Shown here piece after piece: positions 36,992 through 45,216 of a DNA stretch of 64,000 nucleotides (position 1 is the first letter of the stretch; every line of letters begins with the position of its first letter). Made by a program: the position numbers and the translations under genes. The stretch covers positions 53,117-117,116 of the forward strand of contig JACRLN010000006.1 of the NCBI GenBank assembly GCA_016215115.1, read 5' to 3'. A model generated the notes under the pieces. The model was not told where the DNA came from, made no database searches, and was given only the letters and a program-made list of their open reading frames with translations. Source of the stretch: Nitrospirota bacterium (lineage in GTDB: Bacteria > Nitrospirota > Thermodesulfovibrionia > UBA6902).

Positions 36992-38113
36992 TCAAATCTT
37001 TACATTAACCCCCTTGTTTTGTGCTTGCCCAAAGGTTAACCCCTGTTTTCGATTCACGTTTACTGCTTTCAGCGGAAGCCCCTGGGATGCAAACCGTTTC
37101 TCGAGTGTTTTCTTTTCTGAACTGATTAGGGCCGCAATTTCCGGCTGCTCAATAAAAAATGTGACATAGAATGATTTTTCCATAATTGTCACGGATACAG
37201 ACAATTTCCCCAATTTTTCAAGATCGAGATTTATATCACAGGTATAAGAATCGTTTTTTTCATCTTTGTTTTTCTTAAAGAGAAATTCACTGTCTTTTAA
37301 GCCTTCCCATAGAACAGGCATAAAGGTACAAAACATATCATTTATTTTTGATGTCACCTGGAAGAATTCGATATTCCGGGTGAACTTCTCCACCATATTT
37401 GATATATCCGAAATTTTAAATCCTGCCTGTTTAAGGGTTTGAATGACATTAGAATCTTTCAAAAGATTATTAAGCTTAAGAAGCAGTCCCTTCAAGTCTC
37501 CTTCTGACTGAAGCGCAATGATATTCCGGAGAACTGATTCAGGATCGCTCAGAACCGCAACTTTTAATTTTGTCTCAAAAGCCACACCTGATGTCTCAAC
37601 AAAGGCACGGAGTACATTACCACTTAATCCCTTTGTATCAAGCATGAGTTTTTCAAGTCCTTTAAATTCAGGTATAGCATTCTTTATACTCTCTGGAAGA
37701 GATTTCAGCATATTTAAAAGCTCTTTGAATTCCGAATTGCTGAGTCTTGCCTCAGAAAGTCTGGCAAACATATCGAGAATCTTTACCGGGATATTTTGCT
37801 GTAAAGACGCTGATGAGTCCTTCATATCACCAATGAATTGCATCTTAATACTATCCTTGCCGCCAAGTACCTCGAGGTATATGTTCTGTCCTTTTGTCAG
37901 AGGGACTTCGGTGAAGGCCTTAATAATTATTCCCTGCATCGCTTCCTTGCTGCTTCCGGCTGAGATGATACGAAGCAGCGCATTCCCGCCTTCAGTGACC
38001 TCTACAACTTCAGCCTTAACAACAGTGCCTGCTTTTATTGAGAGTCCTTTACCCGGGGAGGTTGCAGATGCCAGAAGATTGCGAGTATCACCTATTCCGA
38101 TGTTTTTGATCAT
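36992..38113 (-). CDS. FliK-like hook-length control domain protein
   Basis: 373 residues. The C-terminal third (NLDLEKLGKLSVSVTIMEKSFYVTFFIEQPEIAALISSEKKTLEKRFASQGLPLKAVNV) matches the flagellar hook-length control C-domain that interacts with FlhB; the rest is helical and low in similarity. It pairs with the FlhB-like gene in a two-gene unit away from any other flagellar gene in the window. This pair is common as an orphan unit in Nitrospirota and deltaproteobacteria. Its precise role is unknown. Confidence 0.75.
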   Translation of the reverse strand: MIKNIGIGDTRNLLASATSPGKGLSIKAGTVVKAEVVEVTEGGNALLRIISAGSSKEAMQGIIIKAFTEVPLTKGQNIYLEVLGGKDSIKMQFIGDMKDSSASLQQNIPVKILDMFARLSEARLSNSEFKELLNMLKSLPESIKNAIPEFKGLEKLMLDTKGLSGNVLRAFVETSGVAFETKLKVAVLSDPESVLRNIIALQSEGDLKGLLLKLNNLLKDSNVIQTLKQAGFKISDISNMVEKFTRNIEFFQVTSKINDMFCTFMPVLWEGLKDSEFLFKKNKDEKNDSYTCDINLDLEKLGKLSVSVTIMEKSFYVTFFIEQPEIAALISSEKKTLEKRFASQGLPLKAVNVNRKQGLTFGQAQNKGVNVKI

Positions 38114-38116
38114 GAA

Positions 38117-38344
38117 TTATTTTTTCGCCATTTTATGACATTCAAAGCACTGGTCTTTAGGAGGGTGCTCTTTTTTTAGCGGTGCAATCCTGTCCTGTCC
38201 ATGGCATTCAAGACATTTTTCTTTTACGTTTATCTTGATATGTTGTTCGTCAGCAGGGATTGGCAGAAATTCTTTTCTCGAAAGTGTATAGAGGAGAGTT
38301 ACTATTAATAAAACAACCGCAACAAAAACAATATTTTTCTTCAT
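38117..38344 (-). CDS. Small dihaem c-type cytochrome
   Basis: 75 residues with an N-terminal membrane anchor or uncleaved signal (KNIVFVAVVLLIVTLLYTLS) and two haem c sites, CLECH and CFECH, 22 residues apart. Extra histidines (EQHIKI and KKEHPP) could be distal ligands. It is 3 bp from the FliK-like gene on the same strand. A periplasmic electron carrier, similar to small multihaem proteins of sulfate or iron reducers; partner not visible. Confidence 0.82.
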   Translation of the reverse strand: MKKNIVFVAVVLLIVTLLYTLSRKEFLPIPADEQHIKINVKEKCLECHGQDRIAPLKKEHPPKDQCFECHKMAKK

Positions 38345-38448
38345 AGTTACAATCTAACAGAAATTGAAGGATACATCAATAATCATTCAAAATTAGCAAT
38401 AGATCTGACAGCATATTTTACATTTTTTATGAGCTTGTGCTAAATTGA

Positions 38449-38536
38449 CTTCACAGATTTGAAAAGCAGATTACACAGATTAAAGAACGTTTTTTAATCA
38501 GTATAATCATGTTGTTAAAATCTGCGTAATCGAGGA
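38449..38536. repeat. Inverted repeat with GATTACACAGATT ends
   Basis: CACAGATTTGAAAAGCAGATTACACAGATT on the left and AAAATCTGCGTAATC on the right frame a ~90-bp segment upstream of argG. It is another dispersed-repeat type, seen once here. It probably overlaps the argG leader. Confidence 0.55.
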
Positions 38537-38550
38537 TAACAGGAGAAAAA

Positions 38551-39753
38551 ATGAAAATAAAAAAAGTAGTGCTTGCATATTCCGGCGGACTTGATACATC
38601 TGTAATAATCAAATGGCTTAAAGGGACATATGGCTGTGAGGTTATAGCATTTTGCGCGGACCTGGGTCAGGGGGAAAATCTCAAGGCTGTAAAGAGTAAG
38701 GCTCTGAAAACGGGCGCTTCACAGGCATATGTTGTAGATTTGAGAGAAGAGTTTGTAAAAGATTATGTGTTTCCGATGCTCAGGGCCAATGCCGTTTATG
38801 AAGGCGCTTATCTTATGGGGACGTCAATAGCACGTCCTCTCATTGCAAAAAAACAGGTAGAAATAGCAAAAAAGGAAAAGGCGGACGCTGTTGCGCATGG
38901 CGCTACGGGCAAAGGCAATGATCAGGTAAGATTCGAGCTGACTTACTACGCCTTGCAGCCCGGCATTAAGGTTGTTGCGCCATGGAGGGAATGGGAATTC
39001 GATTCAAGAGAGTCGTTAATAAAATATGCAAAAAAGCATGGCATCCCGGTTCCTGTAACCAAGAAGAAACCCTACAGCACTGACCGAAATCTCTTCCACA
39101 TAAGTTATGAAGGCGGGATATTGGAAGATCCGTGGGCAGAACCGCCGGCGAACATGTTTACATTGACGGTGTCTCCTGAAAAGGCCCCGGCTAACCCCCG
39201 GTACATCGAAATCGGATATGAAAATGGAAATCCGGTATCTGTTGACGGCAAAAAACTCTCACCTGCAAACCTCCTGAAAAAGCTCAATGACATTGCAGGA
39301 AGCCACGGCATCGGAAGACTGGACATTGTTGAAAACAGATATGTCGGAATTAAATCCAGAGGTGTTTATGAGACACCCGGAGGAACAGTGCTTCATATCG
39401 CTCACAGGGCCATTGAATCAATTACACTTGATAGAGAGGTTATGCATCTGAAGGATTCTTTGATGCCAAAATATGCAGAGCTTATATATTATGGTTACTG
39501 GTTTTCTCCTGAAAGAGAGGCGCTGCAGAGCCTTATAGACGAGGCGCAAAAAGGAGTAACCGGCACTGTTAGATTGAAACTTTATAAAGGCAATGGCGTG
39601 GTAGTCGGGAGAAAGTCCCCGAGGTCTCTTTATAACCCTGAGCTTGCAACATTTGAGGCTGAAACGGTATACAACCAGAAGGATGCGGAGGGGTTTATTA
39701 AATTGAATGCGTTGAGACTGAAAATAAATTCAAAATGCAGAAATGAAAAATAA
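38551..39753 (+). CDS. argG: Argininosuccinate synthase
   Basis: 400 residues. Joins citrulline and aspartate with ATP in arginine synthesis. The P-loop-like PP motif is [15 protein letters not shown]; further signatures are [30 protein letters not shown] and [15 protein letters not shown]. Start ATG with AGGAG upstream. No other arg gene adjoins it. Confidence 0.97.
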   Translation: MKIKKVVLAYSGGLDTSVIIKWLKGTYGCEVIAFCADLGQGENLKAVKSKALKTGASQAYVVDLREEFVKDYVFPMLRANAVYEGAYLMGTSIARPLIAKKQVEIAKKEKADAVAHGATGKGNDQVRFELTYYALQPGIKVVAPWREWEFDSRESLIKYAKKHGIPVPVTKKKPYSTDRNLFHISYEGGILEDPWAEPPANMFTLTVSPEKAPANPRYIEIGYENGNPVSVDGKKLSPANLLKKLNDIAGSHGIGRLDIVENRYVGIKSRGVYETPGGTVLHIAHRAIESITLDREVMHLKDSLMPKYAELIYYGYWFSPEREALQSLIDEAQKGVTGTVRLKLYKGNGVVVGRKSPRSLYNPELATFEAETVYNQKDAEGFIKLNALRLKINSKCRNEK

Positions 39754-39821
39754 ATAATTTTGGATGGAAAATTTAAATAAATAGAGCTTCTTGCAAATGT
39801 ATCGAAGAAATCGCTTTTGCC

Positions 39822-39927
39822 GTCATACCCGCGAAGGCGGGTATCCAGAAGCCTGCCCTCTAAGGTCTTATCGGGGGTCTTTGGTTTTAAAGAATACTGG
39901 ATTCCCGATAAAGACCTCGGGAATGAC
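39822..39927. repeat. Dispersed inverted-repeat element, GTCATTCC family
   Basis: GTCATACCCGCGAAGGCGGGTATCCAG...CTGGATTCCCGATAAAGACCTCGGGAATGAC. Outside it, TTCTTGCAAATG/CTTTTGCAAGAGG form a further imperfect pair, giving a composite ~150-bp element between argG and dprA. Confidence 0.85.
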
Positions 39928-40005
39928 GAATAAAGACTTTTGCAAGAGGCACAATAGACTTATTTTAGTTTATCATTACTCATTATTAATTTTTAACTGA
40001 TAATT

Positions 40006-41103
40006 ATGTCTGATCTTAAATATTGGCTTGCCTTTAATTTTATTCCTGATATCGGACCTGTGCTTGCAGGGCGCTTGCTGTCGGCATTTGGGAGCCCTGA
40101 AAATATCTTTCAGATGTCTGTACGTGAGTTAAAACGGGTTGAGGACATCGGCGAAACCAGGGCGAAGAATATTGTCAGTTTTAATCAATGGGATATAATT
40201 GACAAGGAGATTGAGAAGGCAGAAAAGAGCAGGGTGCAGTTGATTCCGAGGAATGACAGGGCCTATCCTGAAATGATGAAGCGCATTCACGGAGCCCCGA
40301 CTGTACTTTATGTGAAGGGCGAATTGAAAGATACTGACAGATATGCTATAGCGATGGTCGGGTCCAGGATATCATCTAATTATGGTATGCAGATAGCAGA
40401 GAGAATGAGTCACAAACTATCTGCATCAGGATTGACCGTAGTGAGCGGTATGGCAAGGGGAATAGACAGCGTCTCTCATAAAGGCGCCCTTAAGGCAGAA
40501 GGCAGGACTATCGCTGTGCTCGGTTCAGGACTTGATGTTCCCTATCCGCCGGAAAACAGGAGACTGATGAACGAAATCGCAGTTTCGGGAGCTGTTATCA
40601 GTGAGTTCCCTTTTGGTACTTTGCCAAATAAAGAAAATTTTCCGAGGAGGAACAGGATCATCAGTGCGCTGTCTCTTGGAGTTATTGTTATCGAGGCTAC
40701 GCTTGACAGCGGCTCTCTTATTACAGTAGCCTATGCACTTGAACAGGGCAGGGAGGTCTTTGCAGTTCCCGGGAATATCACATCAAGGAACTCAAAAGGG
40801 ACCAATGATCTTATTAAAAAAGGCGCAAAGCTTGTTGAGAGCGCTGAAGAGGTGCTTGATGAGCTAAGTCCCCAGATAAAGGGTATTCTCAGAGAAGAAA
40901 AAATGAACTCTGAGAAATTGCTGCCTGTAATGACTGATGACGAAAAGACGCTCTATAATTATTTGAATAATGAACCTAAACATATAGATTCAATTATCAG
41001 AGAAATAAATATGCCGACAAGCAGGGCTTTGTCAATACTTTTGAATCTTGAACTGAAAGGAATTGTAAGACAGTTGCAGGGGAAACATTTTTCCCTGAAT
41101 TAA
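40006..41103 (+). CDS. dprA: DNA-processing protein DprA
   Basis: 365 residues. The Rossmann-like DprA core has MVGSRISSNYG, VSGMARGIDSVSH, GSGLDVPYPPENR, FPRRNRIISALS and GSLITVAYALEQGR. An N-terminal SAM/HhH-like region (NFIPDIGPVLAGRLLSAFG) and a C-terminal winged-helix (IDSIIREINMPTSRALSILLNLELKGIV) complete the usual architecture. DprA loads RecA on incoming single-stranded DNA in transformation. It sits before topA, a common order, and comF is also in the window. Confidence 0.96.
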   Translation: MSDLKYWLAFNFIPDIGPVLAGRLLSAFGSPENIFQMSVRELKRVEDIGETRAKNIVSFNQWDIIDKEIEKAEKSRVQLIPRNDRAYPEMMKRIHGAPTVLYVKGELKDTDRYAIAMVGSRISSNYGMQIAERMSHKLSASGLTVVSGMARGIDSVSHKGALKAEGRTIAVLGSGLDVPYPPENRRLMNEIAVSGAVISEFPFGTLPNKENFPRRNRIISALSLGVIVIEATLDSGSLITVAYALEQGREVFAVPGNITSRNSKGTNDLIKKGAKLVESAEEVLDELSPQIKGILREEKMNSEKLLPVMTDDEKTLYNYLNNEPKHIDSIIREINMPTSRALSILLNLELKGIVRQLQGKHFSLN

Positions 41104-41115
41104 CAATTACTAATC

Positions 41116-41237
41116 AGTTCATTAGTATGAAGACACGTTTGTCATGCCCGCAGGTAGTAAGCCGGCATCCAGTGCCTTTCTGGATTCCCGCTCAAAAGAC
41201 CGCGGGAATGACGCTTATGTATTCTTACTTATGAACT
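41116..41237. repeat. Composite element: GTCATTCC core inside AGTTCATAAGTA terminal repeats
   Basis: Core 41141-41212 (GTCATGCCCG...CGGGAATGAC) is flanked by AGTTCATTAGTATGAAGACAC and its near inverse ATTCTTACTTATGAACT. The same composite occurs at 60211-60335. Confidence 0.85.
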
Positions 41238-41345
41238 ACTTAGTAAAAATAAGTAATTACTAATTCTTTTACGGTAAAGGTTTTCCAAAAACTACCGATA
41301 AAGAGAAACGGTATAAGCATTTTTTGACATAAGGGGTATTTTCAG

Positions 41346-43601
41346 ATGAAATCACTTTTAATTGTTGAGTCTCCGGCCAAGGTTAAAACTCTCAGTAAAT
41401 TCCTTGGCAAGGATTTTACCATCAAGGCGTCAATTGGTCACGTAAAAGACCTTCCCAAAAAGGATATCGGCGTTGACGTTGAGAATAACTTTACTCCTAC
41501 GTATGTTGTTATTGATGGGAAAGAAAAGGTAATGAAGGATTTAAAGAAGGCGGCAAAGGCCGCTGATCAAGTGTTTCTCGGTCCTGACCCTGACAGAGAA
41601 GGAGAAGCGATAGCATGGCACATTGCCGAGGAATTAAACGGCGATTCAGAAAAAGTCTTCAGAGTGGAGTTCAATGAAATAACAGAGAAGGCCGTTACAG
41701 AAGCCATAAAGCATCCGCGCAAGGTAAACATGAATCTCTTTGACGCACAGCAGGCAAGACGGGTTCTTGACAGGCTTGTCGGTTATAAACTTTCGCCGCT
41801 TCTGTGGCGGAAGGTGCGGCGCGGTCTCAGCGCGGGAAGAGTTCAGTCCGTTGCGCTCAGACTTGTCGTTGACAAGGAGCGGGATATAGAGGCGTTCAAG
41901 TCAGAGGAATACTGGAGCATCACGGCAGCGCTGGAGGGGCAAGAGCCGCCGCAGTTTGATGCAAGACTTTTCCAGATCGCCGGGCAGAAGGCGGATATAA
42001 AAAATGAAGAACAGTCAAAGGGCATAGTTGAAGATTTACAGGGCAAGAGCTTTATCGTAAAGAAGATAGAAATGAAGAAGAGAAGACGCTCCCCCTCGCC
42101 GCCTTTTATTACAAGCACCCTTCAGCAGGATGCCGCAAGGAAGCTCAGATACACCGCGAAAAAGACCATGATGATAGCGCAGAAGCTCTACGAGGGCGTT
42201 GAGCTCGGTGAAGAGGGTCCAACCGGTCTTATAACGTACATGAGAACTGATTCCGTCCGGACTGCGTCAGAGGCGCAGCATGAGGCGAGGGAATTTATCA
42301 TCAAGGAATATGGCAATGATTACGCCCCGCAAAAACCGCCTGTTTACAAGAGCAAGAAGTCGGCGCAGGAGGCGCACGAAGCAATAAGGCCGACGTCCGC
42401 TTACAGGACTCCTGCTGCCGTAAAGAAATTTCTTGAGGCGGACCAGTACAAACTCTATAAGCTTATCTGGGAGCGCTTTGTTGCGAGCCAGATGGAATCC
42501 GCTCTTCTTGAGCAAACCTCCATTGATATAGGCGCAGACAAATATATCTTCCGCGCAACAGGAACAGTCGTTACATTCCCCGGGTTTATGACGTTGTATA
42601 CGGAAAGCACCGATAACGGAAAAGAAGATGAAGGGCTTCTGCCTTCATTATCAGAGAATGAGGTATTAAAGACTCTTGGTATCACGCCGAGACAGCATTT
42701 CACACAGCCGCCTCCAAGATACACAGAAGCAACTCTTGTAAAAGAGCTTGAGGCAAAGGGCATCGGCAGGCCGAGCACTTACGCCACTATTCTCTCAACT
42801 ATACAGGAGAGGAAATATACGGAAAAAGTCGAAGGCAAGTTTAAGCCGACAGAACTCGGTGTTGTTGTAAGTGATCTGCTTGTTGAAAGGTTCGCTGATA
42901 TTATGGACTATAACTTTACTGCGAACATGGAGGACAACCTCGACAAGATAGAAGAAGGCGGCTTCAAGTGGATTGAGGTCGTGAATGATTTTTACAAACC
43001 TTTTGACAAAGACCTCGCAGAGGCAATGGCAAGCCTCGGCAAGGTAAAGCCTCAGGACATTCCAACGGATCAAGTCTGTGAAAAATGCGGCAAACCCATG
43101 GTCATCAAATGGGGCAGACATGGCAGGTTTGTAGCATGTACAGGCTATCCCGAATGCAAGACCACAAAGCCGCTTGAAAATGGAGGGACGGGGAACGGAA
43201 CACAGCAAGGTTCAGAAATACAGGAGACAGATGAGAAGTGCGAAAAATGCGGTTCACCGATGGTTATACGTTCAGGAAGGTATGGGAAATTTATCTCCTG
43301 CAGCAAATATCCTGAATGCAAGACAACAAAAGGGTTGAGCATCGGCGTCAAATGCCCTCAGGACGGCGGAGAGATAGTTGAAAAGAGGACGAAAAAGGGA
43401 AAAGTGTTTTTCAGTTGCGGCAATTATCCCAAATGCAAATTTGCCACATGGTATAAGCCTGTAGATAAACCGTGCCCCAAATGCGGCGCAAGTATCTTAA
43501 TTGAGAAGAAAACTAAAAAAGAAGAAGTCCTTGCATGTCTGAAAAAGGAGTGCGGTTATAAGGAAGATCTTCAGCCGGCAGGTAGCGAACAGCCTGCGTG
43601 A
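41346..43601 (+). CDS. topA: DNA topoisomerase I
   Basis: 751 residues. Type IA enzyme relaxing negative supercoils. Toprim domain SLLIVESPAKVKTLSKFLG with DPDREGEAIAWHIAE, catalytic Tyr in GLITYMRTDSVR near residue 300, and four C-terminal zinc ribbons: CEKCGKPM...CTGYPEC, CEKCGSPM...CSKYPEC, CPQDGGEIV...CGNYPKC and CPKCGAS...CLKKEC. Third ribbon lacks one N-terminal cysteine (CPQDGG), so it may not bind zinc. A possible operon with dprA. Confidence 0.97.
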   Translation: MKSLLIVESPAKVKTLSKFLGKDFTIKASIGHVKDLPKKDIGVDVENNFTPTYVVIDGKEKVMKDLKKAAKAADQVFLGPDPDREGEAIAWHIAEELNGDSEKVFRVEFNEITEKAVTEAIKHPRKVNMNLFDAQQARRVLDRLVGYKLSPLLWRKVRRGLSAGRVQSVALRLVVDKERDIEAFKSEEYWSITAALEGQEPPQFDARLFQIAGQKADIKNEEQSKGIVEDLQGKSFIVKKIEMKKRRRSPSPPFITSTLQQDAARKLRYTAKKTMMIAQKLYEGVELGEEGPTGLITYMRTDSVRTASEAQHEAREFIIKEYGNDYAPQKPPVYKSKKSAQEAHEAIRPTSAYRTPAAVKKFLEADQYKLYKLIWERFVASQMESALLEQTSIDIGADKYIFRATGTVVTFPGFMTLYTESTDNGKEDEGLLPSLSENEVLKTLGITPRQHFTQPPPRYTEATLVKELEAKGIGRPSTYATILSTIQERKYTEKVEGKFKPTELGVVVSDLLVERFADIMDYNFTANMEDNLDKIEEGGFKWIEVVNDFYKPFDKDLAEAMASLGKVKPQDIPTDQVCEKCGKPMVIKWGRHGRFVACTGYPECKTTKPLENGGTGNGTQQGSEIQETDEKCEKCGSPMVIRSGRYGKFISCSKYPECKTTKGLSIGVKCPQDGGEIVEKRTKKGKVFFSCGNYPKCKFATWYKPVDKPCPKCGASILIEKKTKKEEVLACLKKECGYKEDLQPAGSEQPA

Positions 43602-43627
43602 AATGAGAAAAGCTGACAGATATGAAT

Positions 43628-43771
43628 TTACTCCAGAATAATAATTCTTAAATTCTTTAGCAGCATCTTTTTATTGTCAGCCGAAAGCTCGCCAATGTGC
43701 TCCTTAAACCTTCTGTTATCGATTGCCCTGATCTGATCGACGAGGATATCGGACTCTTTTTTTAAGCCGGA
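43628..43771 (-). pseudogene. 3' remnant of a MazF/PemK toxin gene
   Basis: On the minus strand, in the same frame and directly after the rluD stop, 47 codons read SGLKKESDILVDQIRAID, then NRRFKEHIGELSADNKKMLLKNL and a stop. This matches the C-terminal third of PemK/MazF toxins (GLxKxSxxxxxQIRAIDxxRL...IGxLS). No start, no RNase N-terminal region and no antitoxin are present. The fragment is probably what remains after rluD DNA replaced the front of the gene. Confidence 0.7.
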
Positions 43772-44698
43772 TTATTCTTCTAACTCCTCAATCGCCTTCT
43801 TCATATCCTCAGGCATTGGGGCGGTGAATTCCATGATTTCTTCCGTGACAGGGTGTTTAAGTTTCAGACTGTATGCATGAAGCATCTGGCGGGGGAAGCT
43901 GATAGTCTTCTGAGCAAGTGTGATGGCTGTTTTTTTGCCATACAGTTTATCCCCTAATACAGGAAATCCGATTGACGCGAAATGGACTCTTATCTGGTGA
44001 GTCCGTCCGGTTATGATCCTGACTTTAGTCAGTGTGGCGGATTTAAACCTTTTCATTACTTCGTATCGAGTGATTGCCTCCTTGCCGCTTTTAGGTTTTG
44101 CCGACATCTTTTTCCTGCTTGACGAAGACCTGCCGATAAGGGTTTTTATCTCACCGCTGTCTGCCTTTAAATTGCCATACAAGAGGGTTAAATAATATTT
44201 TTCAACTTCCCGCTCCCTGAATTGTTTTACGAGATTATGATGGGCTGTGTCGTCTTTGGCTATGACTATCAACCCTGAGGTATCTTTATCGAGACGGTGT
44301 ACAACACCTGGTCGTAACGGCGCGCCGACTGATGAAAGTTTCCTGCATATTGAGACGACGGCGTTCATGAGGGTGCCGCTGCTATGACTCAGACCGGGAT
44401 ACATTACCATATCAGGAGGTTTATTCAGGACTATCATATATTCATCTTCGTAGATGATGTCTAAAGGGAGGTCTTCCGGAATGAGTATGCCTTCCTGTGC
44501 GGTAGGCAATGTCAGTTCTATCAGATCGCCTTCCTTTACTTTATAGCTGAGTTTTTCTGTTTTTGCATTGACTGTGACCATGCCGTCTTTGATTAATCTC
44601 TGGACGTGCGAACGGGTAAGGTTGCTTTGCAAAGAAATGAAAGTATCAAGCCTGTCGGTTCTTGTTTCGGAAGTGACGATGTAAGTGTTTTTTTTCAT
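43772..44698 (-). CDS. rluD: 23S rRNA pseudouridine synthase, RluD family
   Basis: 308 residues. N-terminal S4 RNA-binding domain (TDRLDTFISLQSNLTRSHVQRLIKDGMVTVNA) followed by the RluA-type catalytic domain with the Asp in VHRLDKDTSGLIVIAK and GRTHQIRVHFASIGFPVLGD. Modifies helix 69 uridines of 23S rRNA if truly RluD; RluC/RluA-type substrates cannot be excluded. Its stop codon is directly followed by the MazF remnant. Confidence 0.92.
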   Translation of the reverse strand: MKKNTYIVTSETRTDRLDTFISLQSNLTRSHVQRLIKDGMVTVNAKTEKLSYKVKEGDLIELTLPTAQEGILIPEDLPLDIIYEDEYMIVLNKPPDMVMYPGLSHSSGTLMNAVVSICRKLSSVGAPLRPGVVHRLDKDTSGLIVIAKDDTAHHNLVKQFREREVEKYYLTLLYGNLKADSGEIKTLIGRSSSSRKKMSAKPKSGKEAITRYEVMKRFKSATLTKVRIITGRTHQIRVHFASIGFPVLGDKLYGKKTAITLAQKTISFPRQMLHAYSLKLKHPVTEEIMEFTAPMPEDMKKAIEELEE

Positions 44699-44699
44699 T

Positions 44700-44940
44700 A
44701 ACCCGGGAAATGCAGTTAAAAAACCACAGAGAACACAGAGAAGAGTTTTGATATATTAAAAGACACTATTTTCAGAATGCTTCTCCGTGTTCTCATTATT
44801 TTAAACTTTAAGGGTTTTTAAACATAACTATTGCATAAAAGAGTGCACAGAGTAAAAAGAGAAATTATGTATTTTCTTCTTTATTTCAATAAATTTCTCT
44901 GTGACCTCTGTGGTTAAATGCATTATTTAGGTTATGCTAT
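44700..44940. repeat. CCACAGAG element, 240-bp copy with long terminal inverted repeats
   Basis: Left: ATTAACCCGGGAAATGCAGTTAA, then ACCACAGAGAACACAGAGA. Right: TTTCTCTGTGACCTCTGTGGTTAAATGCATTATTTAGGTTAT. The inverted arms match over about 40 bp with a few mismatches, the longest copy in the window. An extra GTGCACAGAGTAAAAAGAG unit lies inside near 44843. Confidence 0.85.
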
Positions 44941-45033
44941 TTTAACAGAAGACCGTTTTTGTTGTTTTGATTTAAATGGTTCTATATGTGTAAACTATTA
45001 TTAGAGGCCGTATATAAAGTCAAACACTGAAGC

Positions 45034-45140
45034 GTCATTCCCGCAGTCTGTTGAGCGGGAATCCAGTCTTCTTAATAAGTTCTGGATGCCCGATTAAAGA
45101 CCCCCGATTACGACATTCGAGGGCAGGCTTCGGGCATGAC
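45034..45140. repeat. Dispersed inverted-repeat element, GTCATTCC family
   Basis: GTCATTCCCGCAGTCTGTTGAGCGGGAATCCAG...TCTGGATGCCCG...CGGGCATGAC. The first 35 bp are identical to the copy at 47178 including the outer flank ATAAAGTCAAACA. Confidence 0.85.
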
Positions 45141-45216
45141 AAAAATAAAAAATAGCAATTATGGACAAACACTATTTAAGATCAATAAGGCTAACTAAAG
45201 GAAAATTAACCCCTGC

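Larger units (their letters stand above)
44699..45216. other. 518-bp intergenic region made largely of two repeat elements
   Basis: Between divergent rluD and the sigma-54 activator gene. A CCACAGAG element fills 44700-44940 and a GTCATTCC element 45034-45140. Between them is AT-rich DNA with no gene. The right flank AAAAATAAAAAATAGCAATTA repeats that of the 11782 copy. Confidence 0.7.
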
